A DNA stretch of 64,000 nucleotides from Cladocopium goreaui. Lineage: Eukaryota; Sar; Dinophyceae; Suessiales; Symbiodiniaceae. Shown here piece after piece: positions 35,801 through 43,166 of this stretch. Numbering within the stretch: position 1 is the stretch's first letter; the number at the start of each line of letters is the position of its first letter. A model generated the notes under the pieces. That model had not been told where the DNA came from. It did no database searches and saw only the letters and a program-made list of their open reading frames with translations. Location of the stretch: NCBI GenBank assembly GCA_947184155.2, contig CAMXCT020002645.1, positions 27,594 through 91,593 of the forward strand, in the 5' to 3' direction. The translations under genes and the position numbers were made by a program.

Positions 35801-35871
35801 GGAATGAATCCCTGGCCCAGCACCAAGCAGATCTGAGAGCCCAGGAAACAGAGAGCGGTGACCCATGCCAT
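19..35871 (-). CDS. Gene V model: secreted protein of unknown function, multi-exon, 3' end beyond window
   Basis: Proposed join, all minus strand: V1 (35,871), V2 (about 34.7 kb), V3 (33,602-33,423), V4 (32,721-32,656), V5 (32,454-32,404), V6 (about 31.4 kb, uncertain), V7 (30,669-30,556), V8 (3,586-3,455), V9 (2,588-2,487), V10 (126-19). Every exon with defined ends is phase 0 at both sides, so the joins keep frame. The product would have a signal peptide, glycosylation sequons and no recognised catalytic motif. The link across 3.6-30.6 kb is the weakest point: it spans satellite DNA and an N gap, so V8-V10 could belong to another gene. Confidence 0.35.
218..300. repeat. AT-rich microsatellite
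   Basis: Runs of TATA and ATAT with short interruptions. Nothing coding seen. Confidence 0.9.
301..730. other. Non-coding stretch, nothing recognised
   Basis: No open frame with splice-like borders on either strand. Contains a short near-repeat of the phrase 'ctaagtg(a/g)tt' around 305-385 and no RNA gene that I can see. Confidence 0.4.
731..841. mobile_element. Family D inverted-repeat element, copy 1
   Basis: Ends are roughly inverted (ATGTGGGTCAAAACC at the left, GACCCATACCCATGTG at the right). The core AAAATAGCTGGGATTTATGG recurs at 34.27 kb and, inverted, at 48.37 kb. No coding capacity, so a MITE-like non-autonomous element. Confidence 0.6.
842..1000 (-). CDS. Doubtful exon candidate
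   Basis: On the minus strand a frame reading AKQRILMEFFCV follows an AG (GAACCAG) and runs to GTACCT. It is short and without an identifiable neighbour in phase, so it may be chance. The plus strand is also open here. Confidence 0.15.
1583..1694. mobile_element. Family A inverted-repeat element, copy 2
   Basis: Starts TACCCTCTGGTAAACG, contains AACTATGGAAAATCACCAT and its inverse, and ends TTACCAGAGGG. The whole about 110-bp unit can fold into a hairpin. Confidence 0.75.
1886..2004. mobile_element. Family A inverted-repeat element, copy 3
   Basis: Ends are TACCATCTGGTTATG and AAATAACCAGAGGGTA, with the internal arms ACATAACCATGGAAAAT and ATTTTCCATGGCTATGTT. It lies about 190 bp from copy 2. 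Confidence 0.75.
2487..2588 (-). CDS. Gene V, exon V9 candidate (34 codons, phase 0-0)
   Basis: Minus-strand block between the acceptor TTACTTCAG and the donor GCT|GTGAAC. It is 102 nt and open in the frame starting QRRSAGGSSRRSEVP. GC content is higher than in the flanks. Both ends are phase 0, matching V8 upstream and V10 downstream. It is rich in Ser, Arg and Pro with no recognised domain. The downstream frame stays open past the donor, so the exon could be longer. Confidence 0.4.
3455..3586 (-). CDS. Gene V, exon V8 (44 codons, phase 0-0)
   Basis: Begins after GCACGCCAG and is open in the frame DVLCTFPLQGQAFAIG, then DNALVDGDVNAFDHN, then VTSVWTALCASD. Composition is that of a globular extracellular or luminal domain, with GC-rich third positions against an AT-rich background, which strongly suggests coding. 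Two donors are possible: GAT|GTGGGT keeps phase 0, and four bases further GTGG|GTAAAA gives 136 nt. Its upstream neighbour in frame is V7 at 30.6 kb, implying a very long intron that holds the whole repeat complex. No family recognised. Confidence 0.6.
4200..4306. mobile_element. Family A inverted-repeat element, copy 4
   Basis: TACCCTCTGGTAAACC at the left, TTTTCCATAGCTATGTTAGT then TTACCAGAGAGTA at the right. Typical size (about 107 bp). Confidence 0.75.
4307..4915. other. Non-coding stretch, nothing recognised
   Basis: No convincing exon on either strand. Short direct repeat 'caggcagtgccagcagtgcc' near 4,798-4,822. Confidence 0.4.
4918..5270. repeat. (ACATAT)n-type hexanucleotide array
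   Basis: About 350 bp of ACATAT, ACATGT and ACATGG variants, open in several frames and translated only as Tyr/Ile/His/Met runs, so not coding. A short remnant of the same array lies at the matching outer end of the other large arm near 28,460-28,500. Confidence 0.9.
5593..5655. repeat. (AT)n microsatellite inside left arm
   Basis: TATATA runs. The equivalent in the right arm (28,035-28,140) is longer and interrupted. Confidence 0.85.
5800..6900. repeat. CCATCC/CAGCCCATCC-rich degenerate tract
   Basis: Pyrimidine-biased plus strand with scattered CCATCC, AACCCAT and CAGTCCA words over about 1.1 kb. Open frames here read as Pro/Ser/His-rich and change between the two arms, so I do not treat them as genes. 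Mirror copy at 26,800-27,890. Confidence 0.6.
8396..9505. repeat. Array of hairpin modules separated by microsatellites (left arm)
   Basis: Six copies of a roughly 45-bp module (near 8,396, 8,738, 8,966, 9,187, 9,397 and 9,449) built on TTCTTAGACTACACAAG, a stem AAGTGCC...GGCACTT around GGCCTCC, and GACTAAGGA. Each is followed by AT, CTAT or TTTA microsatellite. Spacing is about 210-340 bp. A related core (CTTGGCCTCCGGCAGTGGG) occurs at about 10,060. Mirror array at 24,125-25,200. Confidence 0.8.
8803..8863. repeat. (CTAT)n microsatellite
   Basis: About 15 CTAT units. The mirror site at about 24,764-24,782 retains only about four units, showing the arms have evolved apart. Confidence 0.95.
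9688..9792. repeat. AT and TTTA microsatellite
   Basis: TATATA then TTTATTTA runs. Reduced in the right arm near 23,918-23,945. Confidence 0.9.
11511..11740. repeat. (GTT)n imperfect trinucleotide array
   Basis: GTT/CTT/GTC units of about 230 bp, open in all plus frames as homopolymeric Val/Leu/Cys. The mirror (CAA)n array at 22,031-22,190 is about 75 bp shorter. Not coding. Confidence 0.9.
12500..13372 (-). repeat. 26-bp satellite, block 1
   Basis: Tandem 26-bp unit, here as GTAGGTCCGAGATATTTGGG plus GCAACC. One interruption at about 13,045-13,107 carries the palindromic 17-mer GGCAACTCTGAGTTGCC. The stop-free strand is minus in this block. Confidence 0.95.
13490..15300 (+). repeat. Inner inverted repeat, left arm (1.8 kb)
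   Basis: Matches the reverse complement of 15,446-17,310, for example GGATAGGGTCTGGCAGGCCC at about 15,269 with its inverse at 15,460, the trinucleotide array at 14.0-14.4 kb with 16.37-16.80 kb, and 13,490-13,700 with 17,100-17,310. Substitutions and array-length changes separate the arms. Confidence 0.92.
14000..14393. repeat. (CTC)n/(ATC)n trinucleotide array
   Basis: CTC/TCC units followed by ATC units with CACC interruptions. Translates to Leu/Ser/Pro/His/Ile homopolymers in every frame, hence no gene is called. Confidence 0.9.
15301..15446. repeat. Spacer of inner inverted repeat with flanking direct repeats
   Basis: Non-inverted 146-bp centre. The sequence TCGGTAGCGCTCTGGAGTGC occurs at both edges (about 15,302 and 15,433) in the same orientation. 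Confidence 0.75.
15446..17310 (-). repeat. Inner inverted repeat, right arm
   Basis: Inverse of 13,490-15,300. It begins GCACAGGGGATAGGGCC and ends near GGTTACCGATTTCATG. Contains a (GAT)n array at 16,376-16,798. Confidence 0.92.
16376..16798. repeat. (GAT)n/(GAG)n trinucleotide array
   Basis: Mirror of the 14.0-14.4 kb array, with different numbers and order of GAT/GGT/GAC units. Confidence 0.9.
17363..17766. repeat. Foldback unit FB, copy 1
   Basis: About 400 bp. Inverted arms starting AACCCTGCTGTATCAAGGG (about 17,449) and its inverse ending CGATACAGCAGGGTT (about 17,655) pair over about 40 bp with one mismatch. Four copies of the palindrome GGCAACTC(T/A)GAGTTGCC or close variants lie at about 17,418, 17,494, 17,592 and 17,709. 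Direct copy at 19,464-19,866. Confidence 0.85.
17702..18847 (+). repeat. 26-bp satellite, block 2
   Basis: Tandem unit CGGACCTACGGTTGCCCCAA plus ATATCT. Interrupted every 100-400 bp by a roughly 65-bp insert with the 17-bp palindrome plus CACACGGGTCGTGATATCAT. The plus strand is free of stops in all three frames. Truncated by the N gap. Confidence 0.95.
18848..18947. other. Assembly gap, 100 N
   Basis: Exactly 100 N, the usual placeholder for a gap of unknown length. The satellite reads plus-open before the gap and minus-open after it, so orientation flips across an unsequenced join. Confidence 1.
18948..19472 (-). repeat. 26-bp satellite, block 3 (inverted)
   Basis: Same 26-bp unit as block 2 but in reverse orientation, with two palindrome-bearing inserts (about 19,085-19,150 and 19,275-19,340). 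Slight decay near 19,385-19,450 (one-base gains). Confidence 0.95.
19464..19866. repeat. Foldback unit FB, copy 2
   Basis: Same order and orientation as copy 1. The 40-bp arms (about 19,544 and 19,750) look fully complementary here, whereas copy 1 has a mismatch. Carries palindromic 17-mers at about 19,593, 19,691 and 19,801. Confidence 0.85.
19857..21290 (+). repeat. 26-bp satellite, block 4
   Basis: Longest block (about 1.4 kb), plus-open. Its first half repeats block 2 nearly verbatim, including shared irregular units (GGGACC, TATTATCGG), showing the 17.3-18.8 kb and 19.46-20.9 kb segments are a direct duplication. Confidence 0.95.
22031..22192. repeat. (CAA)n imperfect trinucleotide array
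   Basis: Inverse of the 11.51-11.74 kb array, shorter by about 25 units. Confidence 0.9.
24125..25200. repeat. Array of hairpin modules (right arm)
   Basis: Inverse of 8.4-9.5 kb. Modules at about 24,130, 24,195, 24,400, 24,630, 24,805 and 25,095. Stem sequence partly decayed (for example GTGCCGAAGGGCAGACAC). Confidence 0.75.
28035..28140. repeat. AT-rich microsatellite in right arm
   Basis: TATATA runs with short interruptions, counterpart of 5,593-5,655. Confidence 0.85.
28583..30528. repeat. AT-rich satellite of CAATAT-based units (about 1.95 kb)
   Basis: Built of ATCAATAT, ATTCAATATCA, ATGAATCAAT and ATGAAATATCA words, with higher-order repeats of about 100-160 bp in the second half (the phrase ATCAGTAGGAATCAATATCA recurs). 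No inverse copy near the left arm. Stops directly before exon V7 and its donor. Confidence 0.92.
30556..30669 (-). CDS. Gene V, exon V7 (38 codons, phase 0-0)
   Basis: Acceptor CTGGTTTCAG, then 114 nt open in one frame (NGNDYLYDVVEVFHAV, then SGGDWAQRPALFDTLW, then RVQNLE), then donor GAG|GTGACC, a strong splice consensus. Composition is that of a genuine folded domain. The exon sits about 30 bp from the AT-rich satellite. Domain not recognised; aromatic and acidic content would fit an extracellular or luminal protein. The next exon in frame is V8 at 3.5 kb. Confidence 0.7.
30670..31290. other. Intronic stretch, nothing recognised
   Basis: No exon-like block. Contains the small direct repeat 'aagtcatag' at about 31,079-31,101. 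Confidence 0.35.
31340..31510 (-). CDS. Gene V, possible exon V6 (frame unresolved)
   Basis: A GC-richer island open in two minus frames and one plus frame. One minus frame reads SSDPRHKCNDIGIVRG, another SGKVPTRDTSATTLAS. Base composition suggests an exon between V5 and V7 but I cannot choose the frame or borders. Confidence 0.3.
31791..31901. mobile_element. Family B inverted-repeat element, copy 1
   Basis: Ends ATCTGGTTGGTGGT and AACCACCAACCAGAT are perfect inverted repeats. The interior has CCCCTCTGAAAAATATGA and AAAATAAAAAATGTTCC. Confidence 0.8.
32283..32380. mobile_element. Family A inverted-repeat element, copy 5
   Basis: TACCCTCCAGTAAACTAACA at the left, AAATTACCGGAGGGTA at the right, about 98 bp. 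Confidence 0.7.
32404..32454 (-). CDS. Gene V, exon V5 candidate (17 codons, phase 0-0)
   Basis: Acceptor GGACTTCAG, 51 nt open as MMQKGLDLWSGRWRSKR, donor AGA|GTCACG. Short, so the call depends on neighbours: V4 before it and V7 after it are also phase 0. Confidence 0.35.
32656..32721 (-). CDS. Gene V, exon V4 (22 codons, phase 0-0)
   Basis: Acceptor GTTACCTAG, then AGYTAAVARKDALWNITGPL and Phe-Asp, then GAT|GCACCT, a GC donor of the kind dinoflagellates use. It contains an N-glycosylation sequon (Asn-Ile-Thr), fitting a secretory protein. It joins V3 in frame (…SWLQL then AGYTA…). The 3' border is less sure than the 5' border because the frame stays open. Confidence 0.5.
32770..32800. repeat. 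Short AT microsatellite
   Basis: TATATATATATA run near 32,774. A similar run lies at 32,945-32,958. Confidence 0.7.
33423..33602 (-). CDS. Gene V, exon V3 (60 codons, phase 0-0)
   Basis: Best-bounded exon of this gene: acceptor TCCATTCAACAG, 180 nt open, donor CTG|GTGCAT. The protein begins EVYDTGTHRETELFTNG, continues QYVFDGAEYTNWTADCRVSL and GGCPARTVSVGADITGL, and ends ASWLQL. Two Cys and a sequon-like Asn-Trp-Thr suit an extracellular beta-rich domain. I do not recognise the family with confidence. Its codons are GC-ending, unlike the AT-rich flanks. Confidence 0.7.
33890..33994. mobile_element. Family A inverted-repeat element, copy 6
   Basis: TACCATCTGGTTATTTAACA and its inverse AAATAACCAGAGGGTA, about 105 bp. 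Very close to copy 3 in sequence. Confidence 0.8.
34024..34158. mobile_element. Family E inverted-repeat element, complete copy
   Basis: Perfect ends ACAATGTGAGGCCCCCG and GGGGGCCTCACATTGTA enclosing CACTATGGTTTATGGTATTT. About 135 bp. Other copies at 38.36, 43.97, 46.19 and 46.65 kb are less complete. Confidence 0.75.
34240..34345. mobile_element. Family D inverted-repeat element, copy 2
   Basis: Shares the AAAATAGCTGGGATTTATGG core and TTAATAGGTATTGA(C/T)CCATA end with copy 1. Confidence 0.65.
34700..34797 (-). CDS. Gene V, exon V2 candidate
   Basis: Open minus-strand block reading VAFAPVPQVIFELRLFF then DVECQKESQL. Strong hydrophobic alternation suggests a beta-rich domain. Splice borders were not resolved (a possible acceptor is GTTGGAG), so coordinates are approximate. 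Confidence 0.35.
34866..34963. mobile_element. Family B inverted-repeat element, copy 2
   Basis: CCCCTCTGAAAAATATGAG and AAACCACCAACCAGAT. The left terminal repeat is eroded. Confidence 0.7.
35461..35564. mobile_element. Family B inverted-repeat element, copy 3
   Basis: CTGGTTGGTGGTTGACC at the left and AACCACCAACCAGATA at the right. Confidence 0.8.
35671..35871 (-). CDS. Gene V, first exon V1 with signal-peptide-like start
   Basis: ATG in the context GCCATGG. The protein begins MAWVTALCFLGSQICLVLGQ, a hydrophobic core followed by small residues, as in a secretory signal peptide with cleavage plausible after Gly-Gln. The frame is open to a stop at 35,671, but a donor CAG|GTGCCG at 35,797 would end the exon after 25 codons in phase 0. 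The preceding gene U ends about 390 bp upstream, so this is a sensible gene start. The product is predicted to enter the secretory pathway; function unknown. Confidence 0.5.
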   Translation of the reverse strand: MAWVTALCFLGSQICLVLGQGFIPQVPREVPSRAGVINDSPTAGPWVTWRHRGTAGMSWFGPELSV

Positions 35872-36013
35872 GGCACGTCACGGCATGAGAATAGCGGAAT
35901 AGCGGAGCCCAGGGGGTGTTGATGATGGTAACACCCCCCGGAGAAAATCTGATGCTGGTCTTGGCAGGCTCCAAGCTCTGGCACCTAGTGCGGACTACTT
36001 TACATTGGTTGTA

Positions 36014-36110
36014 AGATGGTTTGAACCCCTCTGAAAAATATTAGTCAGTTGGGATGATGAAATTCCCAATATATGGAAAAATAAAAAATGTTCCAAACCA
36101 CCAACCAGAT
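36014..36110. mobile_element. Family B inverted-repeat element, copy 4
   Basis: CCCCTCTGAAAAATATTAG and TTCCAAACCACCAACCAGAT. Left end eroded. Sits between genes U and V. Confidence 0.75.
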
Positions 36111-36256
36111 TGGTTGTAAGATTCTATTCTCTTTGAACATGACATGGTTTCATGACTTTTTCATGGCACGCATCAAGAATTCTGGACCAACAACGTTCGA
36201 GGTTCCAGTGAAGAGTCATGCGGCCTTGCCATCCGAAACCGAACCATTGAAAGCTT

Positions 36257-36397
36257 CTAGCGGTTCTTCCAAACCATGTTCTTAACACCGATCTCTACAG
36301 CCAAAAACACGTGCGGCGGCACCGGATTCGGAGCAAACATGCTGTCTGTAGCTTTCGAGAGGTGCGATCCGTTGCGGTCCCTTGTATGGAGTGGCCG
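36257..36397 (-). CDS. Gene U, terminal exon (46 codons plus stop)
   Basis: Follows the acceptor TTTCTTACCAG and runs in phase 0 as RPLHTRDRNGSHLSKATDSM, then FAPNPVPPHVFLAVEIG, then VKNMVWKNR and TAG. Ends about 390 bp before the gene V start, consistent with tail-to-head packing of same-strand genes. Alternatively the donor ATCG|GTGTTA inside would make it an internal exon. No domain recognised. Confidence 0.45.
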   Translation of the reverse strand, partial: RPLHTRDRNGSHLSKATDSMFAPNPVPPHVFLAVEIGVKNMVWKNR

Positions 36398-39300
36398 CTG
36401 GTAAGAAATGTATTCCAAACATATTCCATAGATGTGCCTGTTTCTATCTACCAAATCCCTGTTGCATACCCAACCAATATCCCTGACACACCCTGCCTCA
36501 TAGAAGGGCCAAAACCCGTCAAAACCCTACATCTCTCTCGAAAATCACGGCCTTTGGGATCCTAAAATTCAAATTTCGTATGTTTTGATTATTTATGGAG
36601 ATTGTAGTACTTTAAGACCCATGTAGTACGATTTCTAGAGATGGCAAGGTGCATCAAATGGATGGGAACTACCTGTTTCTACGTATATGTCTACCCTTTC
36701 TAGATGGCCCGCAGGAATTTGGGCCTCACCAAAATTCGCTTCTCTCACCCTGCATTCTCTTTGGATCTCACCAAACTGTCACTGTGCTGTGAAACCTGGA
36801 CCTGGAGCTTGGCACCATCTGGGCATATGCCCAGCACATGCTGCCCTAATGGTTGGATGGCACATTCAAATGCTTTTGCAAGGTGGATCTTAGGCCCTGC
36901 GGTCAGTACCCAACCATCCTTTTTTTTGATCTTGACCCACACAGATGGCCAATCTCAAAGAATTACTATGCAAATCCATGCAAAAGATATTTCATGTTCT
37001 CGGGTTGGAAAATATTCCATTTAATTTGTGGCAAGAGATGAAAATAAGCTACCCCTGGAGTCAGTCTCTCCCCACACGTCTGTTAAGGTCAGTCATGAAA
37101 AAAAAACTACTTAGGGGATCCGAGCAGTCCCATAAAGTATACACCCGATGGGGATCCAATATGGTTGAGAATGTGTCTGCGACTTGTTATGACCTGCAAT
37201 CAAATCTCTCCAGAATTCTGGGAATTGGCAAGGTTGAATCCGCTCCCAGAGTTTTTGTGCAAATTTGTTTTGAGTGTGTTTTCGCCTTTTTTGGTAACAA
37301 CATAATACAGTATGATTTTTTTGCGACCGAAACATGCGCGCAAACACGGCGCAAAACCCCGGAAACAGGGCGCAAAACCCGCAAAAAACTCAAATCTCTG
37401 CCTTGAGACAACCTTGAGGGGTGTGGCCAAACAGCAAAAATCAGTAGGAAATTGCAAAAAATTGCATTCGATTAAAGTTCAAAATAAACTTCTGAAGATT
37501 CTGAAGGTTACTATTAAATGATATTCTTGAAAATTAGCAGGATGAAGACCACATATAGGTCACATAGGCCGTATCTCGGGATTGATTAGATAGATCTTGT
37601 CACCCTCTTTTGTGCTCAACGCGCACGATGCAGAAATTTCTGCATTTGTACATGCAACAAATGAAGAAGTTACAGTGACTTGGGAATAGGTCGCGGCGGA
37701 AAACATTAGGACCATTAGGATGCTGTAGAAAAACTCTAAACAAGGCAAAACGACCCCAAAAACTCGAGGCAAAAAGACAAAACGACACAAATATTCGGCT
37801 TTGTCAAGAGGCATCCTCTGAATTCATATAATTAATCCTGAAAATGGTTAAACATGTGATGTGATACCAGAGTTCTTTGCCTTGTTTGGACAGTTAGACT
37901 CCAACCCTGTCAGGCCAACGGTTGGTCGGCTCAGTTGGTTAATTCGATGAATTTCTCCAAGTCCTTCACAGAGGGGAAACGGGATAAGTTGCATCTCCAA
38001 AAACAAAATGGATGAAGTTTACCCATTGTTTTAATGGGATAATGGGAAAATGCTGATTACCCAATGGTTACAGTAATAAAATAACATTCATTACGGTAAC
38101 CATATGAACCACCCCGGTGCGTGACGGAGAAGGGGAGCCTTCTCCAGATCATCTCAACACCCCAAAAAACAGGTGCGGTTCATAGAAGCCTAGCAAGACG
38201 ATGTGGATTTACCCATTGAAATGGTGATTTTCCATAGGTATGTTAGTTTACCAGAGGGTATATTATTTTTTCCCATTACGATTCCCATTTACACAGGATA
38301 TCCCAGCAGCCATGAATGATTACCGAGGGCTTACACCCTTTTAAGAGATGTTTCCTGCAATGTGAGGCCCCCGCTCGATAGCTAAGTCGGTGACATAACT
38401 CACATTTCACTATGGTTTATGGTATTTATAACGAACTAGTTACTGGGGCGAATCTAAACCAACTTATTCTCCATGTATGGTATATTTGCCTACATTTCAG
38501 TGATTTTTAAGGTAAATGTTGGTAAATATTCCAGCACCATGGAGCATTTGGGTATATAATAAGAAAGATATTGCATACCTATCCCGCACATCCCTGAACT
38601 GTCCATGTACCCCAATTTTCACACCCATTTGCCAACCCCTGAAGTGTCACAGGTACTCCAACCAGATTTTGGATAGGAGAAAATATGTTGGGAACCACAG
38701 AGATTGGATGAGATTGGTGAAGTTGGTAGTTTTAAAAAAAGATTCCCTTATAGCAACCCTCGAAAAAAATCAGAACAGTTAAATCCGACTCAAATTCAGC
38801 GGTGAAGCGATGTAAACCAATGTAAACCATGATAACATGTGTAGAATGATGCAAAATCACGTATAAGGTAACTAGATATGTTAAAATCTATTAAAACAAT
38901 GTATATATATAGATATATATAATATGACAAGTGTGTATCTTAATCACTTAAAATATGTTAAAATATCTGTAAGATCTGAAGCCGAAACTATCTCTTTGGC
39001 TTATTTTGTAAAAAAAACAAACACGAAATCCACAAACCAAAGAGCCCTTTTCCGCCCAGGCCTTGACGTCGCGCGTGATGCCGTTCCTGCGCTGGTCCCC
39101 ATGGGACGTTGCGATAAGTTGCGATCAGTTGCAACGTTGCGCCCTAGGGCGCTGTGTGTGTTTCTTGTGTTTCTTATTTCCTATGTTCTAAAGGTGGGTT
39201 TTTCTTGGGGTATGGTCCCATGATGTCCCATGAATGGCATGATTTTCATAGATTTTCTGTATAAGTTGCCGATGTTTTCTTTGGGGATGACGGGATTTCC

Positions 39301-42300
39301 ATCCCCATCCCCTGATTCGACGATTCGGCACGGATCACGGCGAGTGCACCTCAAGTCCATTCTCCGCTTCTGCAACGAATTCATCTTGGCGATGTCACGG
39401 TGGCCTGGGGTTAAAACAGCGGCAAAGTGGCTGGAGTTTTTGGCCCAAAGCCCCAAAGCCCCAAAGCCCAGGGAAAACAATGCCATTCATAAACCACCCT
39501 TAAATTCCTGGGAATGGTTTATACCACCATATACCACCTATATATAAAAATGGTGATGACTGGGGGATGGTTTATGGTTTATGGATGTTTATGGCATCGC
39601 CCACTTTTCCACATGACTGGATTGGGAATCGTTTCGTACTTCAATTGATATTGTTTCGAGTGGAACGTTTCGTGAACCAGGAGAAGACATCAACGACGAG
39701 GTATCCTATGTGATTTTTATGTTTTCTGTAACGGTACAACCATTTGCTAATATAACAAGTTACCCCAAAAATGACCCATTTTTATGTGAGATATGTTATT
39801 ACAAATGACCTAGTAACCAAGAATACCAGAACAACGGGAATATATGAATGATCAAGTCAGTGAGTTCCCTATTGATATTCGAAAGGATCATGATTTCCAG
39901 TGAGATGAGAATTTCGGGATCCCACTCCACGGACTGTTTCACAGTGGAATTGGAGGTATATTTTACACATCAGCAAAGTGGCAAACCATGGGAAACCCAA
40001 GTTTTCTTCTTATATAATTGAATCAAAAATGGCAAAAAATGCAACATTCACATACATTCACTTTGGAATCTTCAAGAACTGGTGGCTATTGGTGGGTTTT
40101 AACTTTTAACTACCAAAATCAACTACTACCGCTACATTTTGCCCGACCAAAACCAGGGTTTTCTTAAGTGGAACAGGGTCCTCAACCACAACTGCCGCTT
40201 GAACCGGGTTCCCCCAACGCCACACGGGAGGCCCTCGTTCCATCTTGGTCAGCGTCTGGCCGGGTGTTTAGCAGGCTGATTTCAGGGTTTTCACAAAAGG
40301 ACGTGGTAATCAACCTGAAATGGATTTTGAGGGGAATGATTTTGAGGCTCAAAGGGGAACGATTTATATAATCATTTTTCAGAGATTTTGAAAAGGTGTT
40401 GGTTTTCTCAACATTTTCAGGGATCTTCAAAATCTCAGGGCTTTTGTCGTGCTTTGTATGGCTTTCAATAAGAAAGCACAAGGAAATCCCCAATCGATTT
40501 TGCACCAGTACACATGTGTTTTCAACAGCCAAGAACTGACATAGATTCTATTTTTGCTGAAAGGGTACACATTTGGTCTTTCATAATTTCAAATATCTAA
40601 CAAGCCTGAAACACTGGATTCAGCAACGAGGCCGGCTCTTGCAATTCGGAATGGTAGTATGTAGTAGTAGCATTGTTGGTAGCAGGGATACCCTCTGTCT
40701 GGTAAACCAGCATAACTCTTGTAAATCATCAGTTTTTAATCATCTATAATACATGCGTCATTTTTCATAGCTATGTATAGCTATGTATAGCTATGTATAG
40801 CTATGTATAGCTATGTATAGCTATGTATAGCTATGTATAGCTATGTTAGTTTATTGGAGGGTAGACAGTCAACAAACTCCTGCAAGACCTCACATCAAAT
40901 TAGCTGGTTTTTGACCTATCCCCATTCGGGCAGTTCTTGAAATTGAGGATCCCCAAAACCCAAACGCCATGGGCTTCAAGACTAAAATTGTCTAATTTGG
41001 AAAGAAATGTGCGAGTCAATCCGCACCAGAAAACTATGAATCTGGCTCGACATGGGAAAAGGAAGAAACCTCCATTTGAAGCTTTATGCGATTTCAAATT
41101 GATGCTACTGTAATCTTGCTACTTGAGAGTTGAAGGAACTTGATTGGTGGTACAGTGTCCTCGTCTCATCAAGAATCAAACATTCAGATCCTGAACAAGC
41201 AACCAGCACTGATTGTAACAGTGCTGCAACCAGATCTGGGATATTAACCAACAACAAGAGGTGGAGGATTTAATCAACAAATGGCTTCGTCCTTCCAAAC
41301 AAATAAGAACGGACAAATATATTCCATGGGAATTTCAGGATCCAATTGATGGAGGTACGTTAGTACCATATTTTTGGCCATATTTTGCTGGGATATTCCC
41401 TAAAAAATAGGCCTTATATATATCGGCCTTATATATGGTAGCTACCTCCAAGTTAGGTTCAACATTTGCCATCCCATGACCCACGGAACCACGAGCTTGG
41501 AAATTTCCGCCGTTTTGGAGCAACAAAAAAAAGTATAGCCCAACTGGTTATGTCAAACAGTTAGCTATTGAACATGGCCCAGTCGAAATAGTGGATTTAT
41601 GTGGATTTACCCATTAAACATGGTGATTTTCCATAGTTATGTTAGTTAAACATGGTGATTTTCCATAGTTTTTTGTATGTTTACCAGGCCGGGTAGCAAA
41701 ATTGAGTCATTCCGCTCCGACCACCCTGAAGAGGAGTGCGCCTCTTCTACGCTTGCGAGCTCCTGTGGGATACGGGGAATGATCATCTACCGCAAGAACA
41801 AGACATGTTGAACCTCGTTTCACTGAAACCCAAACGATCCAAGTCGGTGTTGCTTGAAGTTTGAAACGCACAAAACCAACCGCATTCGGTCTTTGGGTTC
41901 TGGGTGTTGTAGTGAACCATCCAAAATTTTCGGGTACCCAGGTTTGTCTACCGAAATCTGCAGGTCTTCTCTTGTAAGCCAAACTTGGTGGCTCAGGAGG
42001 ACACAGGCACCTTTTGAGCCATGTAAGGTCTATATGTCATAACCCAAAGATGCAGGAAAGCTTCAGTTTCCCATGGCATTTTAGACATCATTTTCATCAC
42101 ATCCTATCAGGGATTGCTATGGGTGGCTATAGCGGCTATATCTCCTAACTGACAAATGGTGGGGATCCGCCCCAGCACATGTTGGGAAGTGCCCAACCTG
42201 TTGTCGTTCACGAACAGATCCCACAATGTCGGCTGCAAGTGTCTCCTGGTGCAAAACCACGAAAGACGTAGAGAAACGATGCAATGCTTGGAACCTCAAA

Positions 42301-43122
42301 CTCAAACTCTGTGTTTTATCGATTTATCATGATCTATCTATGAAATGTATAAATACATGGATATAATACTTTATACTTGTATTTTATATATATATATATA
42401 TATTCATTATATTTCCAGAGGGTAACAAACCATACTCGTTCATGGTTGAACCACCCCCTTAGATATTGGGTCGGTCGGTTCGATCATCTAGAGCAGGTAC
42501 CCAGTGCCGGCTACGGTCCTGCGCCCTTTGGCTACGCTGTTCAGCCTTCGAAAACAGATCGAATGTAGCGAATGAAAACAGAACTATCAAACGATGGGGT
42601 AAATCAATTTCTAAGTTTGTTGTTTTGAATGGATCGTATGAACATTGGTTTGATGGATAGTAAAAATTGGTTTGGATGGATAGTTTGGTTCGTCATTTAA
42701 AGCAAAACATCTACCCACTTGGATTCAAGAAGTTTTTTTTGGATCTTGAATCTTGAATCTTGAATCCGATGTACTTTGGGAAGGGTGGGATGGGAACAAG
42801 CTTGCAAAAATTTGCAATTTTAGATCACCAAAACATGCCCTAAGTTTTAGAGCTCAAACTGTTAAGAAAAAACACTGTAAATACCACTAAATTTGCTTCA
42901 AAGGTAGGTCAGGTCTTGGGGGGTACCATATAATATATATATATATATATGCATATCCACACATTTAAAAAAATAAATAAATAAATACGCACATACACAA
43001 TATTTTGTGATGTAATACATGATAATAATTAAAATAACATTACTTAATATAGTAATATAATGTACGATGTATATATGTATACATGCTATATATATATATA
43101 TATATATATATACACAATATGT

Positions 43123-43166
<44 letters not shown>

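Larger units (their letters stand above)
36900..39340. other. Intronic or intergenic stretch with weak exon candidates
   Basis: Mostly AT-rich DNA. A short minus-strand candidate near 39,045-39,090 (RRNGITRDVKAWAEKGSL after CAG) is plausible but unbounded. CGCAAAAC repeats at 37,335-37,390 are low complexity. A partial family A element ends at 38,260 and a partial family E element spans 38,357-38,449. Confidence 0.35.

Noticed and set aside
42377..42568. Plus-strand block reading VPSAGYGPAPFGYAVQPS with a stop
   Set aside because: Isolated, opposite in strand to all other exons, no partner exon found. The minus strand is open too.
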